Shown one piece after another: positions 26,321 through 33,994 of a DNA stretch of 64,000 bases. Each line of letters opens with the position of its first letter. The first letter of the stretch is position 1. Position numbers and translations under genes: made by a program. Source of the stretch: Neisseriaceae bacterium HSC-16F19 (GTDB lineage: Bacteria > Pseudomonadota > Gammaproteobacteria > Burkholderiales > Neisseriaceae); NCBI RefSeq assembly GCF_024171525.1, contig NZ_JALJZY010000001.1, positions 62,001 through 126,000 on the forward strand, read 5' to 3'. The notes below the pieces were generated by a model. The model did not search any database, had not been told where the DNA came from, and was given only the letters and a program-made list of their open reading frames with translations.

Positions 26321-26809
26321 ATGACGGCTATTTTGGTGATTTTGGCGCTGATTCTGATTGTAATCGGCCTTTTGGGCACGGTTTTGCCCGCCCTGCCCGG
26401 CCTGCCGCTGATGTTTGCCGGTGCCTGGCTCTTGGCCCACAGCGGCGACTACCAAATCATCGGCAGCAATACGCTGATCGTGCTCGGCGTGCTGGTGGTC
26501 ATCGGCTCGGCCATGGACTATGTGGCCGGACTTTTGGGCGCCAAATTTACCGGCGCCAGCAAACAGGCTTTGTGGGGCGCATTTATCGGCAGCCTGGTGG
26601 GTATCTTTTTCAGCATTCCCGGCCTGATACTCGGCCCGCTGGTGGGCGCGGCTGCGGGCGAATTCTGGGCACGGCGCAACCTCCTGGCCGCGGGCAAGGT
26701 CGGTATCGGCACCTTTGTCGGTTTTATCATCGGCACAGTGGCCAAAGTCGGCTGCGCGCTGGCGGTGGTATTCACCCTCATCGGCGTATTTCTGTTCAGT
26801 TTGTTTTAG
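26321..26809 (+). CDS. DUF456 family small membrane protein
   Basis: The 162-residue protein is almost entirely hydrophobic, with about four or five membrane helices and Gly-rich loops (LLGTVLPALPGLPLMFAGAWL, GAKFTGASKQALWGAFIGSLVGIFFS, GLILGPLVGAAAGEF). This repeated small-residue pattern is the hallmark of DUF456. I start at the ATG at 26321, with AGGAAAA close upstream; earlier codons would add a polar leader. It is a single transcription unit with a strong terminator behind it. Role unknown. Confidence 0.8.
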   Translation: MTAILVILALILIVIGLLGTVLPALPGLPLMFAGAWLLAHSGDYQIIGSNTLIVLGVLVVIGSAMDYVAGLLGAKFTGASKQALWGAFIGSLVGIFFSIPGLILGPLVGAAAGEFWARRNLLAAGKVGIGTFVGFIIGTVAKVGCALAVVFTLIGVFLFSLF

Positions 26810-26836
26810 ACCGTATACCCCAATCTATTATAAAAT

Positions 26837-26877
26837 AGGGCGTCTGCATGCCGATGTATGCAGACGCCCTGTTTTTG
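26837..26877 (+). terminator. Terminator after the DUF456 gene
   Basis: AGGGCGTCTGCAT and its complement form a 13-bp stem followed by GTTTTTGATT. Confidence 0.85.
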
Positions 26878-26896
26878 ATTATTAAAGCCCGTCATC

Positions 26897-27790
26897 ATGA
26901 GTTTCCAATACCGCCTTGCCGACACCCAGCTGAACCAGTGGCAACAGCTCGCCCGCCGTTTTTTCCCCGTTTTGTGCCAACCGCGCGCCGAAGACAGCCA
27001 TAAAGGCAGCCACGGCACCTTGGGTGTGGTGGGCGGCTGCGAGAGCATGAGCGGCGCCATTGTGCTGGCGGGCAGCGCGGCGCTGAAAAGCGGCTGTGGC
27101 AAAGTGTGGCTGGGCTTTCTGCAAAACACCCTGCCCGTACCGCTGTTGCCCCAACAGCCGGAACTGATGCTCGCCACCGAGCAGCAATTGCTCGCCCGCC
27201 ACGACATCAACGGCTGGGTGGTCGGCTGCGGTCTGGGCACTTCGCAAGAAGCCTTTGAATGCGTAGACACCCTGCTGGTGCGCACCAGCCAACAGCCTTT
27301 GCTGCTGGACGCCGATGCACTCAATCTTCTGGCAGTGCATCCGCACTGGCAGGCCAGCCTGTTTAACCGCAACGAACCTGCCGTTATCACTCCGCATCCG
27401 CTGGAAGCCGCCCGTCTGCTCGGTTGCACCGTGGCCGACATCCAGGCCAACCGCCCCGCCGCCGCCGGCCAGCTGGCCACCCGCTTCCAAGCCTGGGTAG
27501 TGCTCAAAGGCCACCATACCCTCGTCTCCTCACCCACCGGCCAACTGATGCAAAACCCCAGCGGCAATCCGGGCTTGGCCACCGCAGGCAGCGGCGACGT
27601 ACTGGCCGGCATTATCGGCAGCCTGATGATCCAGGGTCTGCCGACCATGCAGGCTGTGTGCGGCGGCGTATGGCTGCACGGCATTGCCGCCGAACTGCTG
27701 GCCGCCAACCACATCGGCCCCGTGGGCCTGTGCGCCAGCGAAATCGTCGACGCCGTGCGCTGGCTGCGCAACCGCCTGATTATCTCTTAA
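26897..27790 (+). CDS. nnrD: ADP-dependent (S)-NAD(P)H-hydrate dehydratase
   Basis: NnrD repairs hydrated NADH and NADPH, using ADP. The 297-residue protein is the stand-alone C-terminal half of the YjeF type, without an epimerase domain. It has a ribokinase-like fold: SHGTLGVVGG near the N-terminus, LLLDADALNLLA, ITPHPLEAARLLGC, and the catalytic NPGLATAGSGDVLAGIIGSL, with the Asp of GSGD as base. No epimerase (nnrE) is present nearby. No strong ribosome binding site is seen before the ATG at 26897. Confidence 0.9.
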   Translation: MSFQYRLADTQLNQWQQLARRFFPVLCQPRAEDSHKGSHGTLGVVGGCESMSGAIVLAGSAALKSGCGKVWLGFLQNTLPVPLLPQQPELMLATEQQLLARHDINGWVVGCGLGTSQEAFECVDTLLVRTSQQPLLLDADALNLLAVHPHWQASLFNRNEPAVITPHPLEAARLLGCTVADIQANRPAAAGQLATRFQAWVVLKGHHTLVSSPTGQLMQNPSGNPGLATAGSGDVLAGIIGSLMIQGLPTMQAVCGGVWLHGIAAELLAANHIGPVGLCASEIVDAVRWLRNRLIIS

Positions 27791-27811
27791 AACAGTATCT
27801 TATATTTAGAA

Positions 27812-27840
27812 AAGGCTGCCTGAAACCTTCAGGCAGCCTT
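27812..27840. terminator. Inverted-DUS terminator between nnrD and DUF1289 gene
   Basis: AAGGCTGCCTGAA and its complement are separated by three bases, with A and T runs outside. It lies between convergent genes. Confidence 0.8.
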
Positions 27841-27863
27841 CTTTAACTGATTATTCGTACGAT

Positions 27864-28112
27864 TCAAAAATCCAGACCCATCTGCCCGGCCTGCGGCATC
27901 TCTTCATCCTGTCCGCGCTCCGCCGCCTGTTGCAGCTTGCGCCGCCGAATCTGACACAAACGCAGCACCTGCCGCTTTTGCGCCTCGCTCATTTTCAACC
28001 AAAACTGGCGCTCTTCGCGGCTGCGCAAACAGCCTTTGCAATAGCCCTTGCTGTTGGCTTCGCACACCCCCACGCAGGGGTTGGGCAGGGCGAAAAATTC
28101 CAGTTGTTCCAT
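27864..28112 (-). CDS. DUF1289 family small protein
   Basis: The 82-residue protein has the DUF1289 signature NPCVGVCEANSKGYCKGCLRSREERQFW, with four cysteines arranged C-x3-C and C-x2-C that could bind a metal or an iron-sulfur cluster. The tail is helical and rich in Arg and Lys, then acidic. I start at MEQLEFF (28112); a longer frame passes into the upstream Correia element and is unlikely. It is probably a single gene on the minus strand. Biological role unknown. Confidence 0.85.
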   Translation of the reverse strand: MEQLEFFALPNPCVGVCEANSKGYCKGCLRSREERQFWLKMSEAQKRQVLRLCQIRRRKLQQAAERGQDEEMPQAGQMGLDF

Positions 28113-28147
28113 GAGCAATCCGCTTTCAGGCAGCCTCAAACAGACCC

Positions 28148-28254
28148 TGTAGTCAGACAAAACGGGCACGAGACAAGGCTGCAAAACAGCCGCGAGTGCA
28201 GTGAAGTCCCTGTGGGACAGCAAGGCCGTATCGTGCTCATTTTGAATGACTACA
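28148..28254. mobile_element. Correia-like element, short class (copy B, 107 bp)
   Basis: The ends are TGTAGTCAGACAAAACGGGCACGA and the inverse TGACTACA. The centre has GACAAGGCTGC and GTCCC-TGTG-GGGAC. The right end supplies the TAG stop codon of aceK (28250-28252), so the element directly defines the 3' end of that gene. Confidence 0.75.
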
Positions 28255-30034
28255 CATCCACCCGCTGTTCGGCGGTATTGTCCACCTTATTCGGGTGGAA
28301 GCGCAGCGACTGCGGATAGGGATAGAAATCTTCCAAAATACCCGCCTGCAAACGCTCTTTTTTCGCTTGCCAGAATTCCGGCGTCAAGAGGTCGCGGTGG
28401 TGTTTGAGGAAGACCTGGCGCACATCCGGCTCGCCCAAGAGGAAGGGGCCGAACTCTTCCGGGAATACATCGCCTTTGTTCACCGGATACCACACCTCGC
28501 CGGACATTTCATACTCCGGATTGGGCGCTTCGGGAATGGCGCGGAAGTTGCAGTCGGTCATGTATTCGATTTCGTCGTAATCGTAGAAAATCACGCGGTT
28601 AAAGCGGGTCATGCCGAAGTTTTTATACAGCATGTCGCCGGGGAAGATATTGGCCGAGGCCAGTTCTTTGAGGGCGTAGCCGTAATCGATGACCGCCGCG
28701 GCCTTGGCTTCCGGGTCGGCGCTCTGCATAAACAGATTCAGCGGCTTGAGGCGGTATTCGATATACACATGCTTCACAATCAGCAAGTCTTCGGTTTCCT
28801 CAATCTGCGTCGGCGCCAGGGTGCGCAACTCGTGCAGCAATTCCTCATCGCAACGCGCCTTGGGCAGGGCCACATTAGAAAACTCCAGCGTATCCGCCAT
28901 GCGGCCGACACGGTCATGGCGTTTCACCAGCTGGTATTTCTGGCGCACATAATCGCGGTCGAAATCCTTATTCGGGCCGAAGGTGTCTTTGATGATTTTG
29001 AACACATAGGGGAAAGAAGGCAGCGTAAACACGCTCATCACCAGGCCCTTGACACCGGGGGCGAGGATGAAATTGTCGTGCGAATAGGCCAGGTGCTGGT
29101 TGAACTCGCGGTAAAACAGGTTTTTGCCCTGCTTTTGCAGACCCAAGAGGGTGTAGAGGTCGCGCTCGGAACGCATGGGCAGCATGGACTGCAAAAAGCG
29201 CACATAGCCCGAAGGCACGGGCATATCCACCAGGAAATAAGCGCGGGCAAACGAGAACAGCACTGCGATTTGTTCGGGGTTGAACAGTGCCGCATCCACC
29301 GCCAGACCGGTGCTGCCGTCTTCCATTTCCTCATGCAGCACCGCCAACGCAAACGGGTAACGCACGCTGCCGTTGACCAGCTGGCCGAAAATATAGGCGC
29401 TCTTGTTGCGGTAAAACGCGCTGTTGAGCACCTGCAAATGCAGATTCATTTCTTCCGGCGGCCATTCTTCGCCCAAATGGGCTTTGGCGGCGCGCAGAAT
29501 ATTGGCGATGTCCTGCGCCTCGTGCACAAAGGGCACCTGCCAGTTGAAATGGCGCAAAATGCCGCGCAAACAGCCGCGCAAACCCTGGCTTTCCGGGTAA
29601 AAAGCCTGATAGGTGCGCGGTTCGGAATCGATGTATTCGGTGGTAATCGCCGGTTTGACAAAGATAAACTGGTTGTTGTAATACTCTTTGTCCAACATTT
29701 TGGTGGACACCGAATTGAAGAAGGTTTCCGCCAGTTCCGGCTGTTTGTGATTGACCAGGAGCGCAATGTATTCGGTTTTCGCCAGCGCCCACATTTCGTC
29801 GCTCATCGGATGAGCCGCAAGCACTTCGGCCAGCTCGGATACCGTTACCGCCACGCGGTCGTCGTAAATCTGGATGCGGTCGGCCATCAGGCGCTGAATG
29901 CCGTGCCAGTCTGCCGCCTCAAACAACACCTTGGCCTGGCGGCCGGTCTCGCGGAACAGGGCATAGTGCTTGTTGAAGCCGTCGAGCATCACCGCGGCCA
30001 CCCGCTTGGCCTGCTCCTGCCGGGTCTGATCCAT
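28250..30034 (-). CDS. aceK: Isocitrate dehydrogenase kinase/phosphatase
   Basis: AceK phosphorylates and dephosphorylates isocitrate dehydrogenase to switch carbon between the TCA cycle and the glyoxylate bypass. The protein is 594 residues, close to the family length. The ATP-site motif is APGVKGLVMSVFTLPSFPYVFKIIKDTF, and the catalytic loop lies in KHVYIEYRLKPLNLF followed by DYGYALKELASANIFPGDMLYKNFG, which contains the DxD-like residues. Its last codons and stop lie inside a Correia-like element, so the C-terminus (DNTAEQRVDV) may differ from that of relatives. No glyoxylate-bypass genes are in the window. Confidence 0.94.
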   Translation of the reverse strand: MDQTRQEQAKRVAAVMLDGFNKHYALFRETGRQAKVLFEAADWHGIQRLMADRIQIYDDRVAVTVSELAEVLAAHPMSDEMWALAKTEYIALLVNHKQPELAETFFNSVSTKMLDKEYYNNQFIFVKPAITTEYIDSEPRTYQAFYPESQGLRGCLRGILRHFNWQVPFVHEAQDIANILRAAKAHLGEEWPPEEMNLHLQVLNSAFYRNKSAYIFGQLVNGSVRYPFALAVLHEEMEDGSTGLAVDAALFNPEQIAVLFSFARAYFLVDMPVPSGYVRFLQSMLPMRSERDLYTLLGLQKQGKNLFYREFNQHLAYSHDNFILAPGVKGLVMSVFTLPSFPYVFKIIKDTFGPNKDFDRDYVRQKYQLVKRHDRVGRMADTLEFSNVALPKARCDEELLHELRTLAPTQIEETEDLLIVKHVYIEYRLKPLNLFMQSADPEAKAAAVIDYGYALKELASANIFPGDMLYKNFGMTRFNRVIFYDYDEIEYMTDCNFRAIPEAPNPEYEMSGEVWYPVNKGDVFPEEFGPFLLGEPDVRQVFLKHHRDLLTPEFWQAKKERLQAGILEDFYPYPQSLRFHPNKVDNTAEQRVDV

Positions 30035-30149
30035 GTTTTCTCCTTATGTCTCGTCAATGTGGGCAAACAGGCCGTAACATAACGTGTTTGCAGTCCGCAG
30101 GCAACCATAGCTTATGTTATGATGTGCGTGTTTTGCCGCCCCGGCTTGG

Positions 30150-30177
30150 CTTGAAAAGCACCGCGGCCGCCCCATTT
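30150..30177 (+). promoter_or_regulatory. Sigma-32 heat-shock promoter of grpE
   Basis: CTTGAA at 30150-30155 and CCCCATTT at 30170-30177 are separated by 14 bases, matching the heat-shock sigma factor consensus. The predicted start would be about 30,183, leaving a leader of about 27 bases before grpE. Confidence 0.85.
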
Positions 30178-30209
30178 AGGGCAAATCCGATTTTTGAGAA
30201 AGAGCACGC

Positions 30210-30770
30210 ATGAGCCAGCAAGAAACCCCCATCGACCCCTTTGCCCCCGAAACCGCCACCGCGGCTGAAAACGAAGCCGCACAAGATGCCGCCGAAACCG
30301 CCACCGCACCCGATGCCGCCGCCTTGGCCGCCCGTGTGGCCGAATTGGAAGCACAACTGCAAGACGAACAGCTGCGCGCCGCCGCCGCCGAACAAAACCT
30401 GCGCCGCCGCCATCAGGAAGAACTTTTGGGCGCACACAAATTTGCCGGACAAAAATTCGCCGCCGAAATGCTGCCGGTGAAAGACTATCTGGAAATGGCG
30501 CTGGCCGACCAAAGCGGCAATTTCGACGCCCTCAAAACGGGCGTACAGATGACGCTCAACGAATTGCAAAAAGCCTTTGAAAAAACCCATATCAGCGAAA
30601 TCAACCCGCAACCCGGCGATGCGCTGGACCCGCACCACCACCAGGCGCTGCAAACCGAAGCCAGTGATTTGCCCGTCAACAGCATTGTGCGGGTGATGAA
30701 AAAAGGCTATGCCCTCTCCGACCGCGTTTTGCGCCCCGCCATGGTGGTGGTGGCCAAAGCCGCCGACTGA
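30210..30770 (+). CDS. grpE: Co-chaperone GrpE
   Basis: GrpE is the nucleotide-exchange factor of DnaK. The 186-residue protein has an acidic, Ala-rich N-terminus (about residues 1-45), a long coiled coil (AALAARVAELEAQLQDEQLRAAAAEQNL), and the C-terminal beta domain with the family signature near VNSIVRVMKKGYALSDRVLRPAMVVV. It has a heat-shock promoter and is followed by ridA after 24 bases, which is close enough for co-transcription. DnaK and DnaJ are not in the window. Confidence 0.95.
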   Translation: MSQQETPIDPFAPETATAAENEAAQDAAETATAPDAAALAARVAELEAQLQDEQLRAAAAEQNLRRRHQEELLGAHKFAGQKFAAEMLPVKDYLEMALADQSGNFDALKTGVQMTLNELQKAFEKTHISEINPQPGDALDPHHHQALQTEASDLPVNSIVRVMKKGYALSDRVLRPAMVVVAKAAD

Positions 30771-30794
30771 CCCGCACCGTAAAAGGAAACCGCA

Positions 30795-31184
30795 ATGACT
30801 CAAAAAACCATCATCCACACCGACAAAGCCCCGGCCGCCATCGGCGCCTATTCCCAAGCCGTGCGCGCCGGCAACACCGTTTACCTTTCCGGCCAAATCC
30901 CGCTGGTACCGGAAACCATGGAAGTAGTTGAAGGCGGCTTTGCCGAGCAGACCCATCAGGTATTCAAAAATATGCAAGCCGTGGTGGAAGCCGCCGGCGG
31001 CAGCATGAACGACATTGTCAAAATCAATGCCTATCTGACCGACCTGGCCAATTTCGCCACCTTCAACCAAATCATGGCCGAATACTTCGACGCCCCCTAC
31101 CCCGCCCGCGCCGCCATCGGCGTGGCCAGCCTGCCCAAAGGCGTGGCCGTGGAAGCCGAGGGCGTATTGATTGTGAACGACTAA
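30795..31184 (+). CDS. ridA: RidA family reactive-intermediate deaminase
   Basis: RidA hydrolyses reactive enamine/imine intermediates from threonine and serine dehydratases. The 129-residue protein matches the family in length and motifs: KAPAAIGAYSQAVRAGNTVYLSGQIPL, with the conserved Arg in PYPARAAIGVASLPKGVAVEAEGVLI near the end, which binds the substrate carboxylate. AAAAGGA lies seven bases upstream of the ATG. It may share the grpE transcript, but the two roles are unrelated. Confidence 0.93.
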   Translation: MTQKTIIHTDKAPAAIGAYSQAVRAGNTVYLSGQIPLVPETMEVVEGGFAEQTHQVFKNMQAVVEAAGGSMNDIVKINAYLTDLANFATFNQIMAEYFDAPYPARAAIGVASLPKGVAVEAEGVLIVND

Positions 31185-31254
31185 ACCAGCACCCAACGGC
31201 TTTTCAGGCAGCCTGAAAAGCCGTTTTTTATGGCTGCAACCCACAGAAGCCACC

Positions 31255-31839
31255 ATGTCCAAGCCCAACTTTTTTCAGCGCCTGACCCAAGCCTTCCGGC
31301 CGCCGCAATCCTCGGCGCCAGCCGACACCGCATTGGCACAGCTGGCCGTTCTGCTCACACCGGCCGCAGCGCAGGCCGACGTGTTAGCGGAAATCCGCCT
31401 GGCCGATACGGAGCCGCACGCCTATTTCAGCCGTTTTGAAGACGCCTTATGTCAGCGCGGCATTGAAGAAGCCGCAGAAGTCAGTCCGTGGCTGGCCTTG
31501 GTGGATGCCCTAGAACGCTGCGGAGTGCTGACCGAATGCGATTGGAAAATCGACGGCGAAGAACTCGCACATCGTCTGCAAAAACTGATGAAACGGCATC
31601 ATTGCAACCCGGATGACAGCCGCTTGCAGGCTTTGGCCGCGCAAAAGCTCGCCCCCATCGGCACATTTGCACCCGCCATCCGTACCCTGCTGGCATCCCA
31701 CGACCTCACTTTGGCTTTTCTGGACATTGACAGCGACAGCTATCCGCTGGTTTTATTGCCCGATACCCAACTGGCCGCCGCACAACAACTGGCCGCGCAA
31801 TGCCGCAAGCGCATCATCGTGCTGACGGAAAACACTTAA
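31255..31839 (+). CDS. Hypothetical cytosolic protein (DUF6630-like)
   Basis: The protein is 194 residues and soluble. After a Pro-rich N-terminus (SKPNFFQRLTQAFRPPQS) it has helical stretches and the line WLALVDALERCGVLTECDWKIDGEELAHRLQKLM, which I associate with the DUF6630 group, followed by an alpha/beta end (LTLAFLDIDSDSYPLVLLPDTQ). The family assignment is tentative and the role unknown. A palindromic uptake sequence at 31,203-31,217 separates it from ridA. ApaH follows 40 bases after the stop. Confidence 0.6.
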   Translation: MSKPNFFQRLTQAFRPPQSSAPADTALAQLAVLLTPAAAQADVLAEIRLADTEPHAYFSRFEDALCQRGIEEAAEVSPWLALVDALERCGVLTECDWKIDGEELAHRLQKLMKRHHCNPDDSRLQALAAQKLAPIGTFAPAIRTLLASHDLTLAFLDIDSDSYPLVLLPDTQLAAAQQLAAQCRKRIIVLTENT

Positions 31840-31879
31840 ACCCGGCCACGGTTTTTTTATTAATTTATCATCACCAACC

Positions 31880-32695
31880 ATGGCACATTACGCAATCGGC
31901 GACCTGCAAGGCTGCCTGAACGAATTTGAAGCCCTGTTGGCCGAAATCGGCTTTACCCCCGGCCGCGACACCCTGTGGCTCACCGGCGACCTCATTAACC
32001 GCGGCCCTGCCTCCTTGGCCGTGCTGCGCCTGGTCAAGCATTACGATGCCTGCATGTCCACCGTGCTCGGCAACCACGACCTGCATCTCTTGGCCATGGC
32101 CTACGGCTATGCCAAACCCAAACGCGGCGATACCGTGGGCGACATCCTCGCCGCCCCCGACCGCACCCTGCTCTTGGACTGGCTGCGCGCCCAACCCTTG
32201 CTCATCCGCACCCCGCAATATCTGCTCGCCCACGCCGGTATCTGGCCGCAATGGGATGCCGACACCGCCACCGCGCGTGCTGCCGACATCGAACACGCGT
32301 TGCAAACCAACCCCGAAGATTATTTTGCCCATATGTACGGCAACCGTCCGCTGCAAGATACCGCGCCCGCAGGCAGCCACGATGCGCGCCGCTTTGCCAC
32401 CAATGCCTTCACGCGCATGCGTGCGGTCACACTGGCAGGCGACATCGACTTCGATTTCAAATCCACCTTGGGCCAACTCCCGGCCAACCTGCGCCCGTGG
32501 TTTGCCCACGCACAGCGCGTGCCGCTGGCGGAAACTGTGGTCTTCGGCCACTGGTCGGCACTGGGCCTCTACCGCGGCCACGGCGTGCTGGCACTGGACA
32601 CCGGCGCGGTTTGGGGCGGCAGCCTCACCGCCGCCAATCTCGACACAGGCGAGATCATCCAAGTACCCGGCCAAAACCGCCGTGCGCCGGTGTAA
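31880..32695 (+). CDS. apaH: Bis(5'-nucleosyl)-tetraphosphatase, symmetrical
   Basis: ApaH splits diadenosine tetraphosphate into two ADP and can also remove NpnN caps from RNA. The 271-residue protein has the calcineurin-like metallophosphatase motifs: AIGDLQGC, TGDLINRGP, LGNHDLHLL, HAGIWP, and FGHWSALGLYRGHGVLALDTGAVWGG, which together place the two-metal centre. The upstream gap holds no terminator, so it may be co-transcribed with the gene before it. Confidence 0.95.
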   Translation: MAHYAIGDLQGCLNEFEALLAEIGFTPGRDTLWLTGDLINRGPASLAVLRLVKHYDACMSTVLGNHDLHLLAMAYGYAKPKRGDTVGDILAAPDRTLLLDWLRAQPLLIRTPQYLLAHAGIWPQWDADTATARAADIEHALQTNPEDYFAHMYGNRPLQDTAPAGSHDARRFATNAFTRMRAVTLAGDIDFDFKSTLGQLPANLRPWFAHAQRVPLAETVVFGHWSALGLYRGHGVLALDTGAVWGGSLTAANLDTGEIIQVPGQNRRAPV

Positions 32696-32723
32696 ACCCG
32701 TTGTGTCATGCAAAAGCCGGCTT

Positions 32724-32751
32724 TTCAGGCAGCCTTTGCAGGCTGCCTGAA
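32724..32751 (+). terminator. Inverted-DUS hairpin after apaH
   Basis: TTCAGGCAGCC and its complement flank a six-base spacer, 29 bases after the apaH stop. Confidence 0.65.
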
Positions 32752-32859
32752 CGCTTGTATAGACAAAAAACAACAGTTTTTAAACCGGCCTGATGCTTTC
32801 GATAAACACCTTGTCGGCAACCGCCGGTTCAAAACCACCGCCAATCCGTCCCTAGTCAC

Positions 32860-33345
32860 ACTTAATCCATATCTTGCAAAAACCATTCCCTGAATCTAAA
32901 CTCTAAAAAATTCAGGCTGTTATAATTTGATTAAATTTAATCAATTAAAATTATGTAAATTTCATCTTTACTTGACATGGGTCAAATTTAAATACGAAAG
33001 CATAATCATGCAAAAAATACCAATTTAACATCATATTTTTTCATATTCAGATGAATCTTGATATTTCTTGACACTTTCAAACCATTCTCCTAAGATGCGC
33101 CGTAACAAAACTGTTACAAGTTTGTTAACATTGCCCTCATAACAAAAAAATACAACAACAAACCAATGTCATCATAATAACATTCGACATTGGTCAGTAG
33201 AATTTCACAAGACCTGTCCAGCAGGCTTTGCGGTATGCAGATACCGTTTTATCCACACCACATCAGCAAAGCAGTTGTTTCACCCAAACCGGATTGGCGG
33301 TTTGTTTTTTTGGTTTTGTTTAATCACACAAGTAACACATTTTGA
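32860..33345. other. AT-rich intergenic block upstream of the HicB-kinase-CheY genes
   Basis: This 480-base stretch is plainly much richer in A and T than the rest of the window. It has no open frame of note, no DUS and no REP. It holds several inverted repeats, including TTGAC-ATGG-GTCAA and an ACAAAACTGTTACAAGTTTGT region near 33,110. A long upstream regulatory region, or imported DNA, are both possible. Confidence 0.6.
32972..32985. promoter_or_regulatory. FNR/CRP-type palindrome TTGAC-N4-GTCAA
   Basis: TTGACATGGGTCAA has two perfect inverted half-sites at the spacing used by FNR (TTGAT-N4-ATCAA), with C in place of T. An FNR-like regulator site is inferred; it is about 390 bases from the first gene. 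Confidence 0.4.
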
Positions 33346-33362
33346 CGTGAAGGATGGATAAT

Positions 33363-33830
33363 ATGGAATTCGAATTCCCTGTCGGTTACCGCAATTTCGG
33401 CGCCCAAAGCTACGGCATTATCGTTCCGGCTATCGAAGACTGTTTTATTGAAGATGCACCTTCATTGGAAGCCGGTATCACAGAAGCCAAAGCCACCATT
33501 TTGGCCTTTCTCTCTCGCCTGTCCGCATCCGGCAGTCTGCCGGAGTTGGATATTCAGCCCATCGACGAGCTGGCAGACAAAAGCGATTACTTCGAATTTA
33601 TGTGGATGACCATCAAAATCACCGATGCGGATCTGGCACAGATCACACAGCCCTACCGTGTGGACCTGCCGTCCAATCTTATCGGTCAGATCCAAGACAG
33701 TGCACGCAAGCTCAATATTCCCGAATCCAAACTCATTGAGAAAGTGCTGCAGGATTTTTTTCGCGTCGATTTGGTCAAATCCTTGGCTACGCGCCCTGCC
33801 CGTGCACCGCAGCCTTTAAAAGTCAATTAA
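33363..33830 (+). CDS. Orphan HicB-like antitoxin-fold protein
   Basis: The 155-residue protein has a HicB-like N-terminal fold (AQSYGIIVPAIEDCFIEDAPSLEAGITEAKATILAFLSRL, which matches the pattern of HicB proteins) and a C-terminal ribbon-helix-helix-like tail (YRVDLPSNLIGQIQDSARKLNIPESKLIEKVLQDFF) suited to DNA binding. HicB normally pairs with a small HicA toxin, but none is encoded on either side. GAAGG is 9 bases upstream of the ATG at 33363, which decides the start over the ATG at 33354. It precedes the kinase gene by 164 bases, and could regulate it or itself. Confidence 0.65.
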   Translation: MEFEFPVGYRNFGAQSYGIIVPAIEDCFIEDAPSLEAGITEAKATILAFLSRLSASGSLPELDIQPIDELADKSDYFEFMWMTIKITDADLAQITQPYRVDLPSNLIGQIQDSARKLNIPESKLIEKVLQDFFRVDLVKSLATRPARAPQPLKVN

Positions 33831-33994
33831 CCGCCACAATCAGGATACACTCCTAATCCATGCCGATTTATATCGGCTACGCAGGCCGAAGCTGTTGCAT
33901 ACAGCCGGCCTGTGTTGGTTTGGTCAAAAATAATCCGTCACGCTTAATGAAGCCGTGACTACCGCTGAAATAAGAATAAATATAGAGGCCTTTC

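Noticed and set aside
28295..30082. Long antisense frames over aceK, ettA, nusA, fabF and the S9 peptidase gene
   Set aside because: All are opposite strongly supported genes, use skewed amino acids and lack ribosome sites. They are shadows.
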